Source: Saccharina japonica (lineage: Eukaryota; Sar; Phaeophyceae; Laminariales; Laminariaceae). From it: a stretch of DNA of 64,000 nucleotides. The notes under the pieces were generated by a model, which saw only the letters and a program-made list of their open reading frames with translations, was not told the origin of the DNA and searched no databases. A program made the position numbers and the translations under genes. The stretch's first letter is position 1. Every line of letters starts with the position of its first letter. Below are positions 45,520-55,516 of the stretch, piece by piece. The DNA is taken from contig MEHQ01000339.1 of NCBI GenBank assembly GCA_008828725.1, positions 148,021 to 212,020 on the forward strand, given 5' to 3'.

Positions 45520-47087
45520 CTACAACAATAGTACTTGAAGGACCGTGTACAAAACACAAACAAACAACAACAACTCGTCGGGGTCCTCAAAAGAACTGGT
45601 CGTAGTTACGCCGCATCTTAGTCGAACCGTAACGTAATACACCGTGTTTTTCTATTGCTGCCTATAACATCACCGATGCTACGACTGTTGTGCTCGGCTA
45701 CTGTAACACGCTATTGGCAACCCAGTGATACCTACGTTGGCCGACGAATAGCGGTCAGCCGATCCCAGTTCTGGCCGGTCGTAGCTCGGGTAAACTTGCT
45801 TCTTGACTCGTCGCGATCTCGAAGCTACCGAGTGGTACTTGGTTACGTATCGTGACTGCTGCTCCCTGTTTACAGCAGTATTAAAGAGTTTCGGAAAAAA
45901 AAATGAAAACAAAAAAGTCGATGCTCATGCTGGTGCTCATCAATGGCGGGGTATTTGTCCAGGATTATTACGACTTGCTCATGTTTGGGGATTATTGCCA
46001 AGTCATCATCGACACGAATTTTTTTTCAGCAGGCGAACCACAAAGTCGAGTGAGAAACATGTGACTACTGCACGAAATGCCATGAACTTCCGGTCGACCA
46101 CGGTGCTCCACCACCTTCCGCCGTGACCTTCTGCCTCCGCTCCTCCCCCCGTATCAATTTTCCCACGGTCGTTGCCTTCCTCCTTGCCGTCGTCCAACTC
46201 ATCGAGGTTGTGTGCGTACGCATCGTGCATTTTTTCCCCTTTGTTTCCATTTCCAACAGCACGAACACATCCACATCCCCACCCCGTCTTGCCCGCCTGG
46301 CCTGAAATCAGACCTACCTGCTGCTGTGCTGCTTTCGACACCACAGCAGCAGTATCACGAAGCCACGACTGGATGGGGCAGGCGGCGGGCCCTGCCGCTC
46401 TACGATTTTGCGCCCCCCGAGGGGGGACTCGCCTCTCCCACATCCCCCTCGCGGTCTCCCCCCTTTGAGCTTTGAGGTTGCGTGCCGGTGTCTGTTTGCT
46501 CTCGTACGAGTACGTCCCCATCATTTCTCCTTCCAGCAGAACACTACTTTCCCCGCCACGGCATCACCAGCCGACCACTCGTTCAAGGAAGATGGCGCGC
46601 CCTGTCACCGTACGCTGTGGTGGCGTGTCATGCATCCCAGGCTGCTGTAGTGGCGGTGCAGGCACCCTGATACCGCCTGTGTTCTGTACCATGACCACAA
46701 CCCTGCGCAGCTTGACTGCTCATGCCTGGACTCCATTTTTCGACCCTTTTCATTGAGCAAGAACTAAAAACAATTTGCCCCTGGAAAAAAGGTAGCCGTC
46801 AACGTCTTTTATGCGGCGAGACTTCGGCCGTCTTTGATCAACCACGTCCATGAGCAAGTTTTGTTCCACTTTTTTTTTTTTCCGAAACTCTCTATTACAG
46901 TAGTGCTACGTACTGCTTCCCCCGGCCACAGCTACCTGCTCTCCTTTGCTATAGCAGTACTGGTGCTAACTATACTGCTGCCCCAGGCAACAGCAGTGGC
47001 GATGAACATTAATCATAGATGTAGGTGTTCACGCCCTGATATATTTAACAGTCCTACTATTAATAGCAGTAGTTTCTTAGGGGGCAA
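45520..47087. other. Gene-poor stretch with one low-confidence minus-strand frame
   Basis: A 172-codon minus-strand frame with ATG at 46524 (ending 46006) is Gly/Arg/Glu rich and contains HNLDELDDGKEEGNDRGK. No domain is recognised. The sequence at 46100-46700 is GC-richer than its surroundings. Confidence 0.25.
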
Positions 47088-47095
47088 GTCGTAAC

Positions 47096-48239
47096 TAGTG
47101 TTGGTAATCAACTTGAAAAAGGGGTTGACTTGACTGTTGACTCAGGGTTGACTATTGGGGATTTTAGTTGATTGATTAATCATGATTAGTTGACTTTTAG
47201 GCAAGTTCGTGATTATGTCAACTTTCTCAAAAAGTTGCCTCTTTGTTGATTATTGTTGATTTTTTGTAGAGAAATATTAGACGTTTTCATGCCGGGAGTG
47301 GTTTAGAGCGCCGTTTGGAGCCCACGATGACGATGATAGCTACCCACCCTAAGCCTCCAGTAGCCAAGCACGCAGCACACCCTCGACTCTGTAGAGGAAG
47401 AGATTCCGTCGGTAGCGTGCTCGAAATCGTCGGAAACCACGACCAAGTTGACAGTACTCGGCCACGTTGCCCCCCCCAACCCTTGGGTGAAAAGGCCCCC
47501 AAACGTGAGTTGTTTCAGGCGAGCAGGCCATTGAACTCCGTCGATCTCCTGGTCGAAGTAGTCACCGAACTCCAGACATACGACTGAGTCCGGCCTGGCC
47601 ACCGCCTACACCCTGTCGTGGAATCTAACGCTGAACACCACCTCCTCGACGTCGGCAAGAGCGGGCATGTAACGAGTCAAGACCGCAGTTGACAACAGGT
47701 CCCACTTGACGCTCAGCACTCGGATCCGTGGCACGCGCGTTCCACGATCCAACCCGTTGTTGTTGGGAAGTACTTCGCCAGCTACCCCGTTGTTGTCGGG
47801 AAGTGCTTCGCCAGCTATCGCAATCGGCAGTAGTGAGGGGGAGGTGTTGTCCGAAACGAACAAGTTTGCGCGAGGCAAGCTTCGCAGAGCCGCACACACT
47901 TGCAAGGACGTTTCCTGGAGCTGCTTCGTCGATGTGTACCACCTCTCTCCATCCATGTCGTTCATGTCGACGAGCAGGGCGGCCTCCGCTGTTCCTACCA
48001 TGCTGACGGGGTGGCTATGACCGAGGTATACAGCTATACAGCAATGATAAGTACGAAGTAAAATAGTACCAAAAAATCAAATAATCACGAAAAAAACACC
48101 AAAATAAAGTTGATTTTTAAGGCATGACTTTTTTGAAAAAATCATATAATCACGGCAATAGTTGCCCTGATTAAGCCTATAAAAAGTCATGCCTAAAAAT
48201 CAAGTAACTTGACTTTTTGAAAGTTGATTACCAACACTA
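47096..48239. mobile_element. hAT-like element carrying an FNIP-repeat gene fragment
   Basis: 1144-bp element with inverted ends TAGTGTTGGTAATCAACTT / AAGTTGATTACCAACACTA and a perfect 8-bp target duplication GTCGTAAC (47088-47095, 48240-48247). An 8-bp duplication plus a TAGTG-type terminus is the signature of hAT transposons. No transposase is present. The interior 47303-48001 instead carries coding sequence of a host-type repeat protein. Confidence 0.85.
47303..48001 (-). pseudogene. FNIP-repeat-like protein fragment captured in a hAT-like element
   Basis: From ATG at 48001 a frame of 131 codons (starting MVGTAEAALLVDMNDMDGER) runs to a TAG at 47606-47608 and continues in the same frame for about 100 codons to 47303. 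The second part contains FGDYFDQEIDGVQWPARLKQ and then LTFGGLF...GGATWPSTVNL. These fit the FNIP-type repeat LxFGxxFxQxIxGVxWPxxLxxL seen in slime moulds, giant viruses and brown algae. With one internal stop and only two clear repeats it is a fragment, probably captured by the transposon. The family usually acts in protein-protein contacts, often with an F-box. Confidence 0.6.
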
Positions 48240-48247
48240 GTCGTAAC

Positions 48248-48890
48248 CAGGGCGTAAAATAGGCGTCCGGCTCGTGGTGAAATCACCGCACCACGTCGCC
48301 GAAGGCAATGTGCGGGCCCGCACCACATCGCCGAAGGCGATGTGCGGCTCCCCGCAGGGGCCCCCGGAGGGCCCCCGGAGGGCTCCCGGAGGGCCGCCGG
48401 AGGCCGCTTTTTTTCAACATACATGCGTCAATATATACTCAAAATGTGCGTTTTCGAGTTGTTTGAGGTCTGGAACGTCCTCAGGCATAGGAAAACGGCA
48501 ACAGTTTCAGTCGAATTCTCAAAAGAAGTAAAGTACTCTATGCCGAAAGAGGAAAAAAGACCTAAACATAGCATCTGAGACGAAATCAAGACCAAAAAAA
48601 GACCAAAAAATGTTTCGCCTGCGGCGAAAAACACGCCAAAACAAATTTCGCCTGCGGCGCAATAGGTCCAAAAAACAAATTGCCTGCGGCGAAACAGACC
48701 CCAAAAAAAAAAACGCCTACGGCGAAAAAGGACCCGCACAATTTTGTTTGGCCTACGGCGAAAAAAGGTGCGGCACAAGAAAAGCGTGGTGCGGCAAGCC
48801 GCACCATGCCTTCGCGGAGTGGTGAAAAATGCGAGATTGGCGAGAAAAAGGTGCGGCAGCGCAACATTTCACCACCTATTTTACGCCCTG
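48248..48890. mobile_element. 643-bp inverted-repeat element with hairpin array, inserted beside the hAT-like element
   Basis: Ends CAGGGCGTAAAATAGG / CCTATTTTACGCCCTG, with GTGGTGAAAT just inside on both sides. The direct flank TCGTAAC is at 48241-48247 and 48891-48897. The interior holds hairpins CACATCGCCGAAGGCGATG, a GGGGGCCC-rich array (48350-48405) and five spaced TTCGCC(T/A)GCGGCGAA hairpins (48613-48765). CAGGG termini again suggest the hAT group. No coding capacity. Confidence 0.8.
48613..48765. repeat. Array of five short hairpins at about 34-bp period
   Basis: TTCGCCTGCGGCGAA and variants (CGCCTACGGCG) sit at about 48613, 48646, 48681, 48713 and 48751. They are separated by A-rich spacers of the form AAACACNCCAAAAA. 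The hairpin stem is conserved while spacers vary. Confidence 0.8.
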
Positions 48891-48976
48891 TCGTAACGCA
48901 TACATACATACATGATGCGTCGTGTACTCTTACCTTTATTTTTAATAGACTACGAGCTGGTTCCAGCAAGAGCAGG

Positions 48977-49290
48977 AGCATTTCGTCTTCAGACTTTTGC
49001 ACCATGAATGAAAACGAGTTGGAAAACGAAATTTGGCAGGGTTGTTCTTCATGACCATACGAAAAAACGACATGATGGCCTTTTTTGAAAAAATGATTTT
49101 TTGGTGAATGAGGTACATTTTAGCGTTTTTTTGTTTTTTTCCGGCAACTTTGACCCAACATCACAGACGAACTAAAACGAAAATGAAAAAAGGCCATCTT
49201 GTCGTTTTTTCCTATGGTCATGAAGAACACGCCTGCCAAATTTCGTGTTCCAACTCGTTTTGATCTATGGTGCAAAAGTGATTTCCGCGA
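48977..49290. mobile_element. Foldback MITE of about 315 bp
   Basis: Two long inverted arms (about 48977-49090 and 49190-49290) pair through GACTTTTGCACCATGAATGA, GAGTTGGAAAACGAAATTTG and TTCTTCATGACCATACGAAA. A short AT-rich loop separates them. No coding capacity, target duplication not resolved. Confidence 0.75.
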
Positions 49291-49300
49291 AGTGTATTTT

Positions 49301-49740
49301 TTCCCCTAAGGTTTCAAATTTGCTCAATACATTTTCCTAGTAACTTGGCAGGCGGTTCTTACCACAGCCTGATAGGCTCGCGGGAAGCAAAAACGTGACA
49401 TGGACGTCTTCCCCTTGTTGATGCGGTCCTGTCAAGACTTCTAAACTCGAATTAGTCGGCGTATTGACCGATATATGGCCTGAATACTATTATATTGGTT
49501 TTACTATAGGATTACTGCAGGAAAGCTATCCCCTATGGAATAACGCCTCCCTAAGGAATACCAATATGACCATATCTCGCGAACTACAACTCGTACGCCA
49601 AAAATCTCTTCACCGATGTGTTCCCCTTGGCGATGCCCTCATGTCGATATCTGTAGTGTTCGAAAAAGTAATGTATTCCGTTTTTTATTTCCCGAAGAAG
49701 CTATCTTATGTTTCTCTCTGGAACAAGCTCGTAATTAATG
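49301..49740. other. No gene seen
   Basis: Sequence between the foldback MITE and the LINE fragment, with no recognised features. A 5' part of the LINE is not present. Confidence 0.4.
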
Positions 49741-50455
49741 CCGAAGCGCATGCTACAATCGGTTCAAGCGGGAGCTGTACGATATGGAGGATGCCCCGTT
49801 CACTCTAAAGGTGCGCATGCTAAAGGCCGAGGTGATGGAGACACTGCTGTACGGGTGTGTGACGTGGACCCTTGGCCAGGAGCACTTCGCTGAGCTCCGA
49901 ACGGCACACCACAAATTCCTCCTACGGCTCATTGGTTTCCAGCGCCGACAACGCACCGACCATCTCATGTCGTACGCCAAGGCTCTCAAGAAGGCACAAT
50001 GCGAGAGCGTTGAGACGACCATCCGCAAACGACGCCTCCTCTTTGCGGGGGGCGTACAGCGCACGACCAATGAGCGGCTGACCAGGCGGGTGATGTTTGG
50101 GACGATCGCCGGTGGGACGAACCCGGGGCCTGGCCGACCAGAAAAGAACTGGGCACAATGTCTAGCAGATGACCTCAGGGTTTTTCGAGCGACAGAGGGC
50201 TCCACAGAAAGCTCCCCTTTACTGTTCGGAGCAGAGACGTTACTATGGCCGAGGGCGGCAAAAAAGAGGGGGGTGTGGTATCGGGGGGTTGGCGAGGCGG
50301 CGGACCATTTCATGGCGAGGTGGCACAGGGCCGAAGCGGAGAGGAGCTGGCTACGGCATACAGCTGAGGACGCCAAGAGAGGCGACCAGGAGAGGGGGGG
50401 GGGGGGCAGGGGCGGCCGTACTGATACAGCTGTCGACGAATGCAGAAACGAAATG
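49741..50455 (+). mobile_element. LINE fragment: C-terminal part of a non-LTR reverse transcriptase ORF
   Basis: An open frame reading CYNRFKRELYDMEDAPFTLK, then VRMLKAEVMETLLYGCVTW, LRTAHHKFLLRLIGFQRRQR and ESVETTIRKRRLLFAGGV matches the region after the reverse transcriptase core of LINE-type ORF2 proteins (thumb/connection with the LLYG..TW and R.H...LR.IG..R...TDH signatures). The catalytic FADD-type core upstream is missing, as expected for 5'-truncated LINE copies. The frame remains open for about 230 codons to the assembly gap, so this copy may be recent. It becomes low-complexity near 50390. Confidence 0.8.
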
Positions 50456-51265
50456 NNNNNNNNNNNNNNNNNNNNNNNNNNNNNNNNNNNNNNNNNNNNN
50501 NNNNNNNNNNNNNNNNNNNNNNNNNNNNNNNNNNNNNNNNNNNNNNNNNNNNNNNNNNNNNNNNNNNNNNNNNNNNNNNNNNNNNNNNNNNNNNNNNNNN
50601 NNNNNNNNNNNNNNNNNNNNNNNNNNNNNNNNNNNNNNNNNNNNNNNNNNNNNNNNNNNNNNNNNNNNNNNNNNNNNNNNNNNNNNNNNNNNNNNNNNNN
50701 NNNNNNNNNNNNNNNNNNNNNNNNNNNNNNNNNNNNNNNNNNNNNNNNNNNNNNNNNNNNNNNNNNNNNNNNNNNNNNNNNNNNNNNNNNNNNNNNNNNN
50801 NNNNNNNNNNNNNNNNNNNNNNNNNNNNNNNNNNNNNNNNNNNNNNNNNNNNNNNNNNNNNNNNNNNNNNNNNNNNNNNNNNNNNNNNNNNNNNNNNNNN
50901 NNNNNNNNNNNNNNNNNNNNNNNNNNNNNNNNNNNNNNNNNNNNNNNNNNNNNNNNNNNNNNNNNNNNNNNNNNNNNNNNNNNNNNNNNNNNNNNNNNNN
51001 NNNNNNNNNNNNNNNNNNNNNNNNNNNNNNNNNNNNNNNNNNNNNNNNNNNNNNNNNNNNNNNNNNNNNNNNNNNNNNNNNNNNNNNNNNNNNNNNNNNN
51101 NNNNNNNNNNNNNNNNNNNNNNNNNNNNNNNNNNNNNNNNNNNNNNNNNNNNNNNNNNNNNNNNNNNNNNNNNNNNNNNNNNNNNNNNNNNNNNNNNNNN
51201 NNNNNNNNNNNNNNNNNNNNNNNNNNNNNNNNNNNNNNNNNNNNNNNNNNNNNNNNNNNNNNNNN
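50456..51265. other. Assembly gap (810 N)
   Basis: Run of undetermined bases between the LINE fragment and an R1 repeat, following a G homopolymer at 50395-50406. Confidence 1.
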
Positions 51266-51490
51266 GTGTGTGTGTTCTTCACATTAAACCTTCCTTTCTA
51301 CCCGTCGACATCCAGCACACCCAGTGTCCGTGCCGATTCATCATCCTAAAAAGGTACCAGTTCTGTGGTCACAAAACTACGACACAGAGATACTACGCTC
51401 AGTGCAGTAAGCAGAGCAGACAATGCAATGCCATATACGACAGGCAAGACCTACCCTGCTAGCAATCCAGGTGCATGCAAGAGAAAAAAA
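51266..51490 (+). repeat. R1 dispersed repeat, near full length
   Basis: Begins GTGTGTTCTTCACATTAAACC, passes CCCGTCGACATCCAGCACACC, CATCCTAAAAAGGTACCAG, GTCACAAAACTACGACACAG and GCAGTAAGCAGAGCAGAC, and ends GCTAGCAATCCAGGTGCATG followed by an A-rich GAAAGAGAAAA tail. About 225 bp. The A-rich 3' tail and lack of coding suggest a SINE-like retroposon. At least ten copies lie between here and 60400, in both orientations. Confidence 0.8.
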
Positions 51491-51956
51491 GAGAAAAGAA
51501 AGAAAAAAGCGAAAAGGAAAAAATGAAAAAATAATAGAAAGTAAACATACTGAAGCAAATCAACAATCAAGCAACCAAACAAAAGCATGACAAAAAGCAG
51601 TGCAGTAAGCTGAGCAGACAATGCCATGCCATATACGGCAGGCATGGTCCAGGTGCATGAAAGAGAAAAATAGCAAACAATAAGAGAAAAAGCGAACCCA
51701 CAAGGTTTCTGTTTCATTTTTGTTATACGAGTATATTACTATTAATAGATGTCGGACAATACGGATGTCGACCAATACGCCGGAAAACCGGGAATTTATT
51801 TGGTTTTTCTGTTGCAGGATGTCGACCAATACGTCGAAATGAAATAACACGCAGCTGTATCGCCTTTTCGTTATTTCGCCTGCCTGCAGAATTTTTGAGG
51901 ATCTCGTGCCCGACTACTCGTTCATACGAACCCGTTGATACTTGATACTGCTCTGC

Positions 51957-52102
51957 TTAATGCACTGAGGGTAGTATCTCTGTGTCGTAGTTTTGTGACC
52001 ACAGAACTGGTACCTTTTTAGGATGAAGAATCAGCACGGACACTCGGTGTGCTGGATGTCGACGGGTAGAAAGGAAGGTTTAATGTGAAGAACACACACA
52101 GC
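51957..52102 (-). repeat. R1 dispersed repeat, partial minus copy
   Basis: On the - strand matches the first about 145 bases of R1, from TGTGTTCTTCACATTAAACC to the region TACTACCCTCAGTGCA. Confidence 0.8.
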
Positions 52103-52119
52103 AAAAAATATATATACTG

Positions 52120-52160
52120 CTGTATGTCGGTCGCCCCGGTAGACTAGTAGTGGTCAGCTT
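52120..52160 (+). repeat. tRNA-like SINE head fragment
   Basis: GTCGGTCGCCCCGGTAGACT resembles the start of the tRNA-like sequence at 58555. Only the first third is recognisable. Confidence 0.4.
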
Positions 52161-52239
52161 CAAATACTACTACTATCATTAGTACCCGAGGTCAAAGGCC
52201 ACCGTGGTGAGAGATCTTGACTTTATTTGAAAAAAAAAA

Positions 52240-52470
52240 AAGGAACCAACAATTGCTTCGTGGTGCGGGTAGGTGGAATCCGACGCAAGTCGACGAGGAG
52301 GGAAGAAAGTCAGTGCTGAAATCTTCTCGCGATTAAAATTCAAGGCAAGAACTGTACGAGTGTGGGTGGATGGAGAAGAGCCTACTTTGTGACCCCGGAT
52401 CTGAGTTACGACTGTTGATAGGAAGGAGGCAGAAAGAAAGGGCGAAGATAATAAATGGGATGGACAAGAA
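52240..52470 (+). repeat. R2 dispersed repeat
   Basis: Contains AGTCGACGAGGAGGGAAGAA, TCTCGCGATTAAAATTCAAG, GTGACCCCGGATCTGAGTTA and AATAAATGGGATGGACAAG. The same order appears at 56631, 58681 and inverted at 54412 and 62585. Often found next to R1. Confidence 0.75.
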
Positions 52471-52547
52471 AAAAAAAGAAAAGTACTTGGCCAACTCAGC
52501 AGGCGGACACCCTGGAAAAGTTGGAACGGGTTCGTTCTCAGTACGTG

Positions 52548-52712
52548 TCGTAATTTTTGTGACCACATAATAACTTGTATCTCTCTAGGATGAAGAATCG
52601 GCAGACACTGGGTGTGCCGGATGTCGACGGGTAGAACCTAGACCTTTTTTTAGCGGGTCATCACCCATAGGCTCAGGGTAGAACGGAAGGTTTCATGTGA
52701 AGAACACACAAA
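52548..52712 (-). repeat. R1 minus copy with a 39-bp insertion
   Basis: Partial R1 on the - strand. Between two copies of GGGTAGAA (52630-52637 and about 52677-52684) sits a 39-bp stretch CCTAGACC...TAGGCTCA absent from all other copies. It looks like a tiny deleted transposon flanked by an 8-bp target duplication. Confidence 0.65.
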
Positions 52713-52943
52713 ACGCAGAAAAGCGTCACCAAATACGGCTGTGTAATATTCGTGTAATGTTCGGCGGGGCGTTCAACGATCCCTCCAACGCCCACTCCGT
52801 GTTTTCACTTTCCGTAGGCACACGCCCCGCAGCCCCCTCATCCTCACACCTCCCTTGTGTGCTTCATCAGTCATTCTGTCCTCTCAAAACCATCTTGCAC
52901 GGCTGCACCACTACCAACACCACACCAATAATATCTCAGCATC

Positions 52944-53027
52944 ATGGTTCGCATTTCCTCAGTGGGGTCGGCTCTGCTTGTGGCGGCATCTGCGCTCACC
53001 GTCGCCAACGCCCACTACGAGTACACG
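52944..53027 (+). CDS. Isolated first exon encoding a signal peptide
   Basis: ATG at 52944 opens MVRISSVGSALLVAASALTV then ANAHYEYT, with a basic start, a hydrophobic core and an ANA-H cleavage site. After 28 codons the sequence runs into a strong donor G/GTGAGC in phase 0 at 53028. The upstream 120 bases are C-rich with CA-type start motifs, as in a 5' UTR. This looks like exon 1 of a gene for a secreted protein, but no continuing exon was recognised in the next few kb, which are repeat-laden. It may be an orphan exon, or the rest may lie beyond what I could detect. Confidence 0.5.
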
Positions 53028-54250
53028 GTGAGCTGAGACAAAACAAAAAAGAAGCAGCAAGCAGCGGTACAGCTGTGCCTTCCTACGTATATACCAATAT
53101 GATATATAAAAGTCGTCGAATCCAACCAACTCTCGACCCTTCTTCGAAGATTGACGCCTCTATATACAAGTGCTCGGCGTTTGGTACAAAATGTGTCGTT
53201 TTAGCGGAGCCTTTAGTTTGGGTTTGTCTTTCTATCTGGGGCTATCACCGACTGACTTCCTACCTGTAGTTAGGAAAATTATTGTATCCGGCCTTGATAT
53301 CCGTAAAGCCTGCGCCGTGCTGTGAGCGAAAGAGGCCCTCGAGGCGTGTTCTTTGATTCTGTTCTAACGGCAAGACTGTCGATATATTGGCATCTCCGCA
53401 CCCCCCCCCCCCCCCCCCCCCCCCCCCGACGTCCCTAGAGTACTGCGCGATACGCAACCCCAACCCAACCCGTGCTGTCGCGCCGCAACTCAACCCAACT
53501 GAACCCAACCCAGCCCCTCGTGCACGTTCATAAGTGGATAGATCTGTCCGGTCTGCCTCAAGCCTCGAGTATCGCTGCACCTATATAAGACTGTATACTC
53601 GTAGGCTTTGGCGGGATGGGGGGGTAGTTGGAGTATGTATATTGCTAGTCTGCCAATACGAGTCGTAGCCGAACCGAGCCTCTCGTCGATTGCCACTGCT
53701 GCCGCTGCTGTTGTACGTTTCCGCGATCTTCGGGGCGATAGAGCGATATGCGCATATTATTTTGTGCAGGTTGCAGTATATGTATACTTCAACCAAGTAG
53801 TAAGTAAAATTCAAACAAAGAACGTTTTCAGGGCGGTAAACCAAGAAAAAGTTCGAAACTTCGAATGAGATACACACCTCCCGGTGCCGCAGGTTCGACG
53901 ACGCCGAACATAATACGCGTTTGTTTATAGAGCACGACTGGTTCGTGTGCTGCTGCTGTCGCCACTAATTCCAAAAATTAATAGTCTCCCCCGAAGACGT
54001 GAGTGAGTGCATTTCTGAAGGGGTTGACGTAACAGTGGTAAGCACGGTGGGAATGTGAACCGTGAAAAATGCACCTAACTGGCCGGCCATGCTCAACATA
54101 TAATACACGTATATATGGAGCGTGTATTTATAATAATAGTAGAAAAACCGGACACGTACATAGTCGCAACGCAGTTGGGAGTTTGACGAATGTTCTTGTA
54201 CTTTTCAATCATTGTATACCAGGTATACTATTAACTTATATTCCGGGTCA
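53028..54250. other. No further exon recognised
   Basis: Contains a 27-base C homopolymer (53401-53427) and CCCAACCCAACC-type repeats at 53455-53515. No coding match was found downstream of the signal-peptide exon. Confidence 0.4.
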
Positions 54251-54255
54251 CATAG

Positions 54256-54392
54256 TGTGCGTGTGCGTGTCCTTCACAATAAACCTTGCTTTCTACCCGT
54301 CGACATCCAGCACACCCAGTGTCCGTGCCGATTCTTCATCCTAAAACGATACCAGTTCTGTAACCACAAAACTACGACACAGAGATACATAC
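54256..54392 (+). repeat. R1 dispersed repeat, partial
   Basis: Matches R1 from the CACAATAAACC start through ACTACGACACAGAGATAC, then ends in unrelated sequence. Confidence 0.8.
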
Positions 54393-54411
54393 TACACTCG
54401 GTAGTAGTAGG

Positions 54412-54540
54412 CTCTTATTCCCCTTCCTCACGACGGTGCGTGGTTTGCCTACAGTAGCTATTTTATCGAGAAGAGGCGTTCAGCACTTTCTTCCCGAGTC
54501 GAATTGCGCCGAATTGTACCCCCGAATGTCAGTGCCAATT
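54412..54540 (-). repeat. R2 dispersed repeat, minus fragment
   Basis: Inverted match to R2: TTATCGAGAAGAGGCGTTCA, GCACTTTCTTCCCGAGTCGA and ATTGCGCC correspond to the R2 segment GACGAGGGAAGAAAGTGCTG. Confidence 0.6.
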
Positions 54541-54564
54541 GAGAAGAAACGCCTGCTGCATACA

Positions 54565-54737
54565 CAGTACAGGAAACCTGCTAAGAAACAGGAAATCTGG
54601 TCCAGGCTGAAATTCTTATTTTTGAGAGGGTACTTTCTACACTAACTTCAATATATCGACTCCCGAAATTCTTGTTTTCCTCTAAATATCAGCCTGCCTT
54701 TCTTATTAGCCGGTTTCTTACCAGGTGTCCTGTATTG
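54565..54737. mobile_element. 173-bp TA-flanked MITE, copy 3
   Basis: Same length and interior as copies at 3656 and 45047, with termini CAGTACAGGAAACCTG and CCAGGTGTCCTGTATTG. The right flank is TA; the left flank reads TACA, so that side has changed or the insertion differs slightly. Confidence 0.8.
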
Positions 54738-55096
54738 TATACGGAGACTTGGATCTCCGACCTCAACTACTACATACTACATACGTAGATCAGTGTTCGA
54801 GTGCAACCGGTTATTTGTTCTGTTGTTGATAGTTTTAATTTTCCCTCTTATGCCTGTTGTACGAAAACAAATTGTTGGCTTGGTGGATGGCGAGTCTCTT
54901 TTTTCTCGGTGGTTTTGTTTTTCTCGGTTATTTACTCTTTTGCTCCTGTCCTCATTTTTTTTTTTATGTACGAGTAATTTTTTTTTGCTTTTTTTTCATT
55001 GTCTTGTCACATGTCCGGCTAGCCACCACACATTTTTGTATTTTTTTACTATGTACGAGTACGCGTTATGCTTTTTCATTACAATGTACTGCTGCT
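54738..55096. other. T-rich stretch, no gene seen
   Basis: Several poly-T runs between 54899 and 55070 and no recognised coding sequence. Could be the A-tail side of minus-strand retroposons. Confidence 0.4.
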
Positions 55097-55206
55097 GTGT
55101 GTGTGTTCCTTCACATTAAACCTTCCTTTCTACCCATCGACATCCAGCACACAGCACACCCAGTGTCCGTGCCGATTCTTCATCCTAAAAAAGGTACCAG
55201 TTATGT

Positions 55207-55516
55207 CAGTAGCCTTTGCCAGAGCTCTTGACCCACAAATCGTACCAGATAAAGTACCAAATATATTACGGTTTTTGTGGTGGTCCGCACAGTTTTTTTC
55301 AAATTGTCCATAACGCGCGGCGAAGCCGCGCACGGGTCGAGCCTTAGCCTGGACTAGGGTTGGGGTTAGGGTTAGGGTTAGGGCTGGGTTGGGTCGACGG
55401 GTTCTCGTGATTTGATTAAAAAAAACACCCAAAAACACGTAAAAACAGCAAGAAATCGTAATATATTTGGTACTTTATCTGGTACGATTTGTGGGTTAAG
55501 AGTGGTAAAGGCGCCT
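55207..55516. mobile_element. 310-bp Mutator-like MITE containing telomere-type repeats
   Basis: Inserted in R1 with a perfect 9-bp target duplication CAGTTATGT (55198-55206, 55517-55525), the length produced by Mutator-like transposases. Long inverted ends of about 65 bases pair through CCCACAAATCGTACCAGATA and AAGTACCAAATATATTACG. The loop carries three to four TTAGGG units at 55362-55383. Confidence 0.8.
55362..55383 (+). repeat. Interstitial telomere-type repeat
   Basis: GGTTAGGGTTAGGGTTAGGG, the vertebrate-type motif also used by brown algae, lies inside the MITE rather than at a chromosome end. Confidence 0.8.

Noticed and set aside
48600-48780. CRISPR-like repeat-spacer look of the hairpin array
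   Set aside because: Eukaryotic context, imperfect 15-bp hairpins, A-rich similar spacers and location inside an inverted-repeat transposon rule out a CRISPR array.
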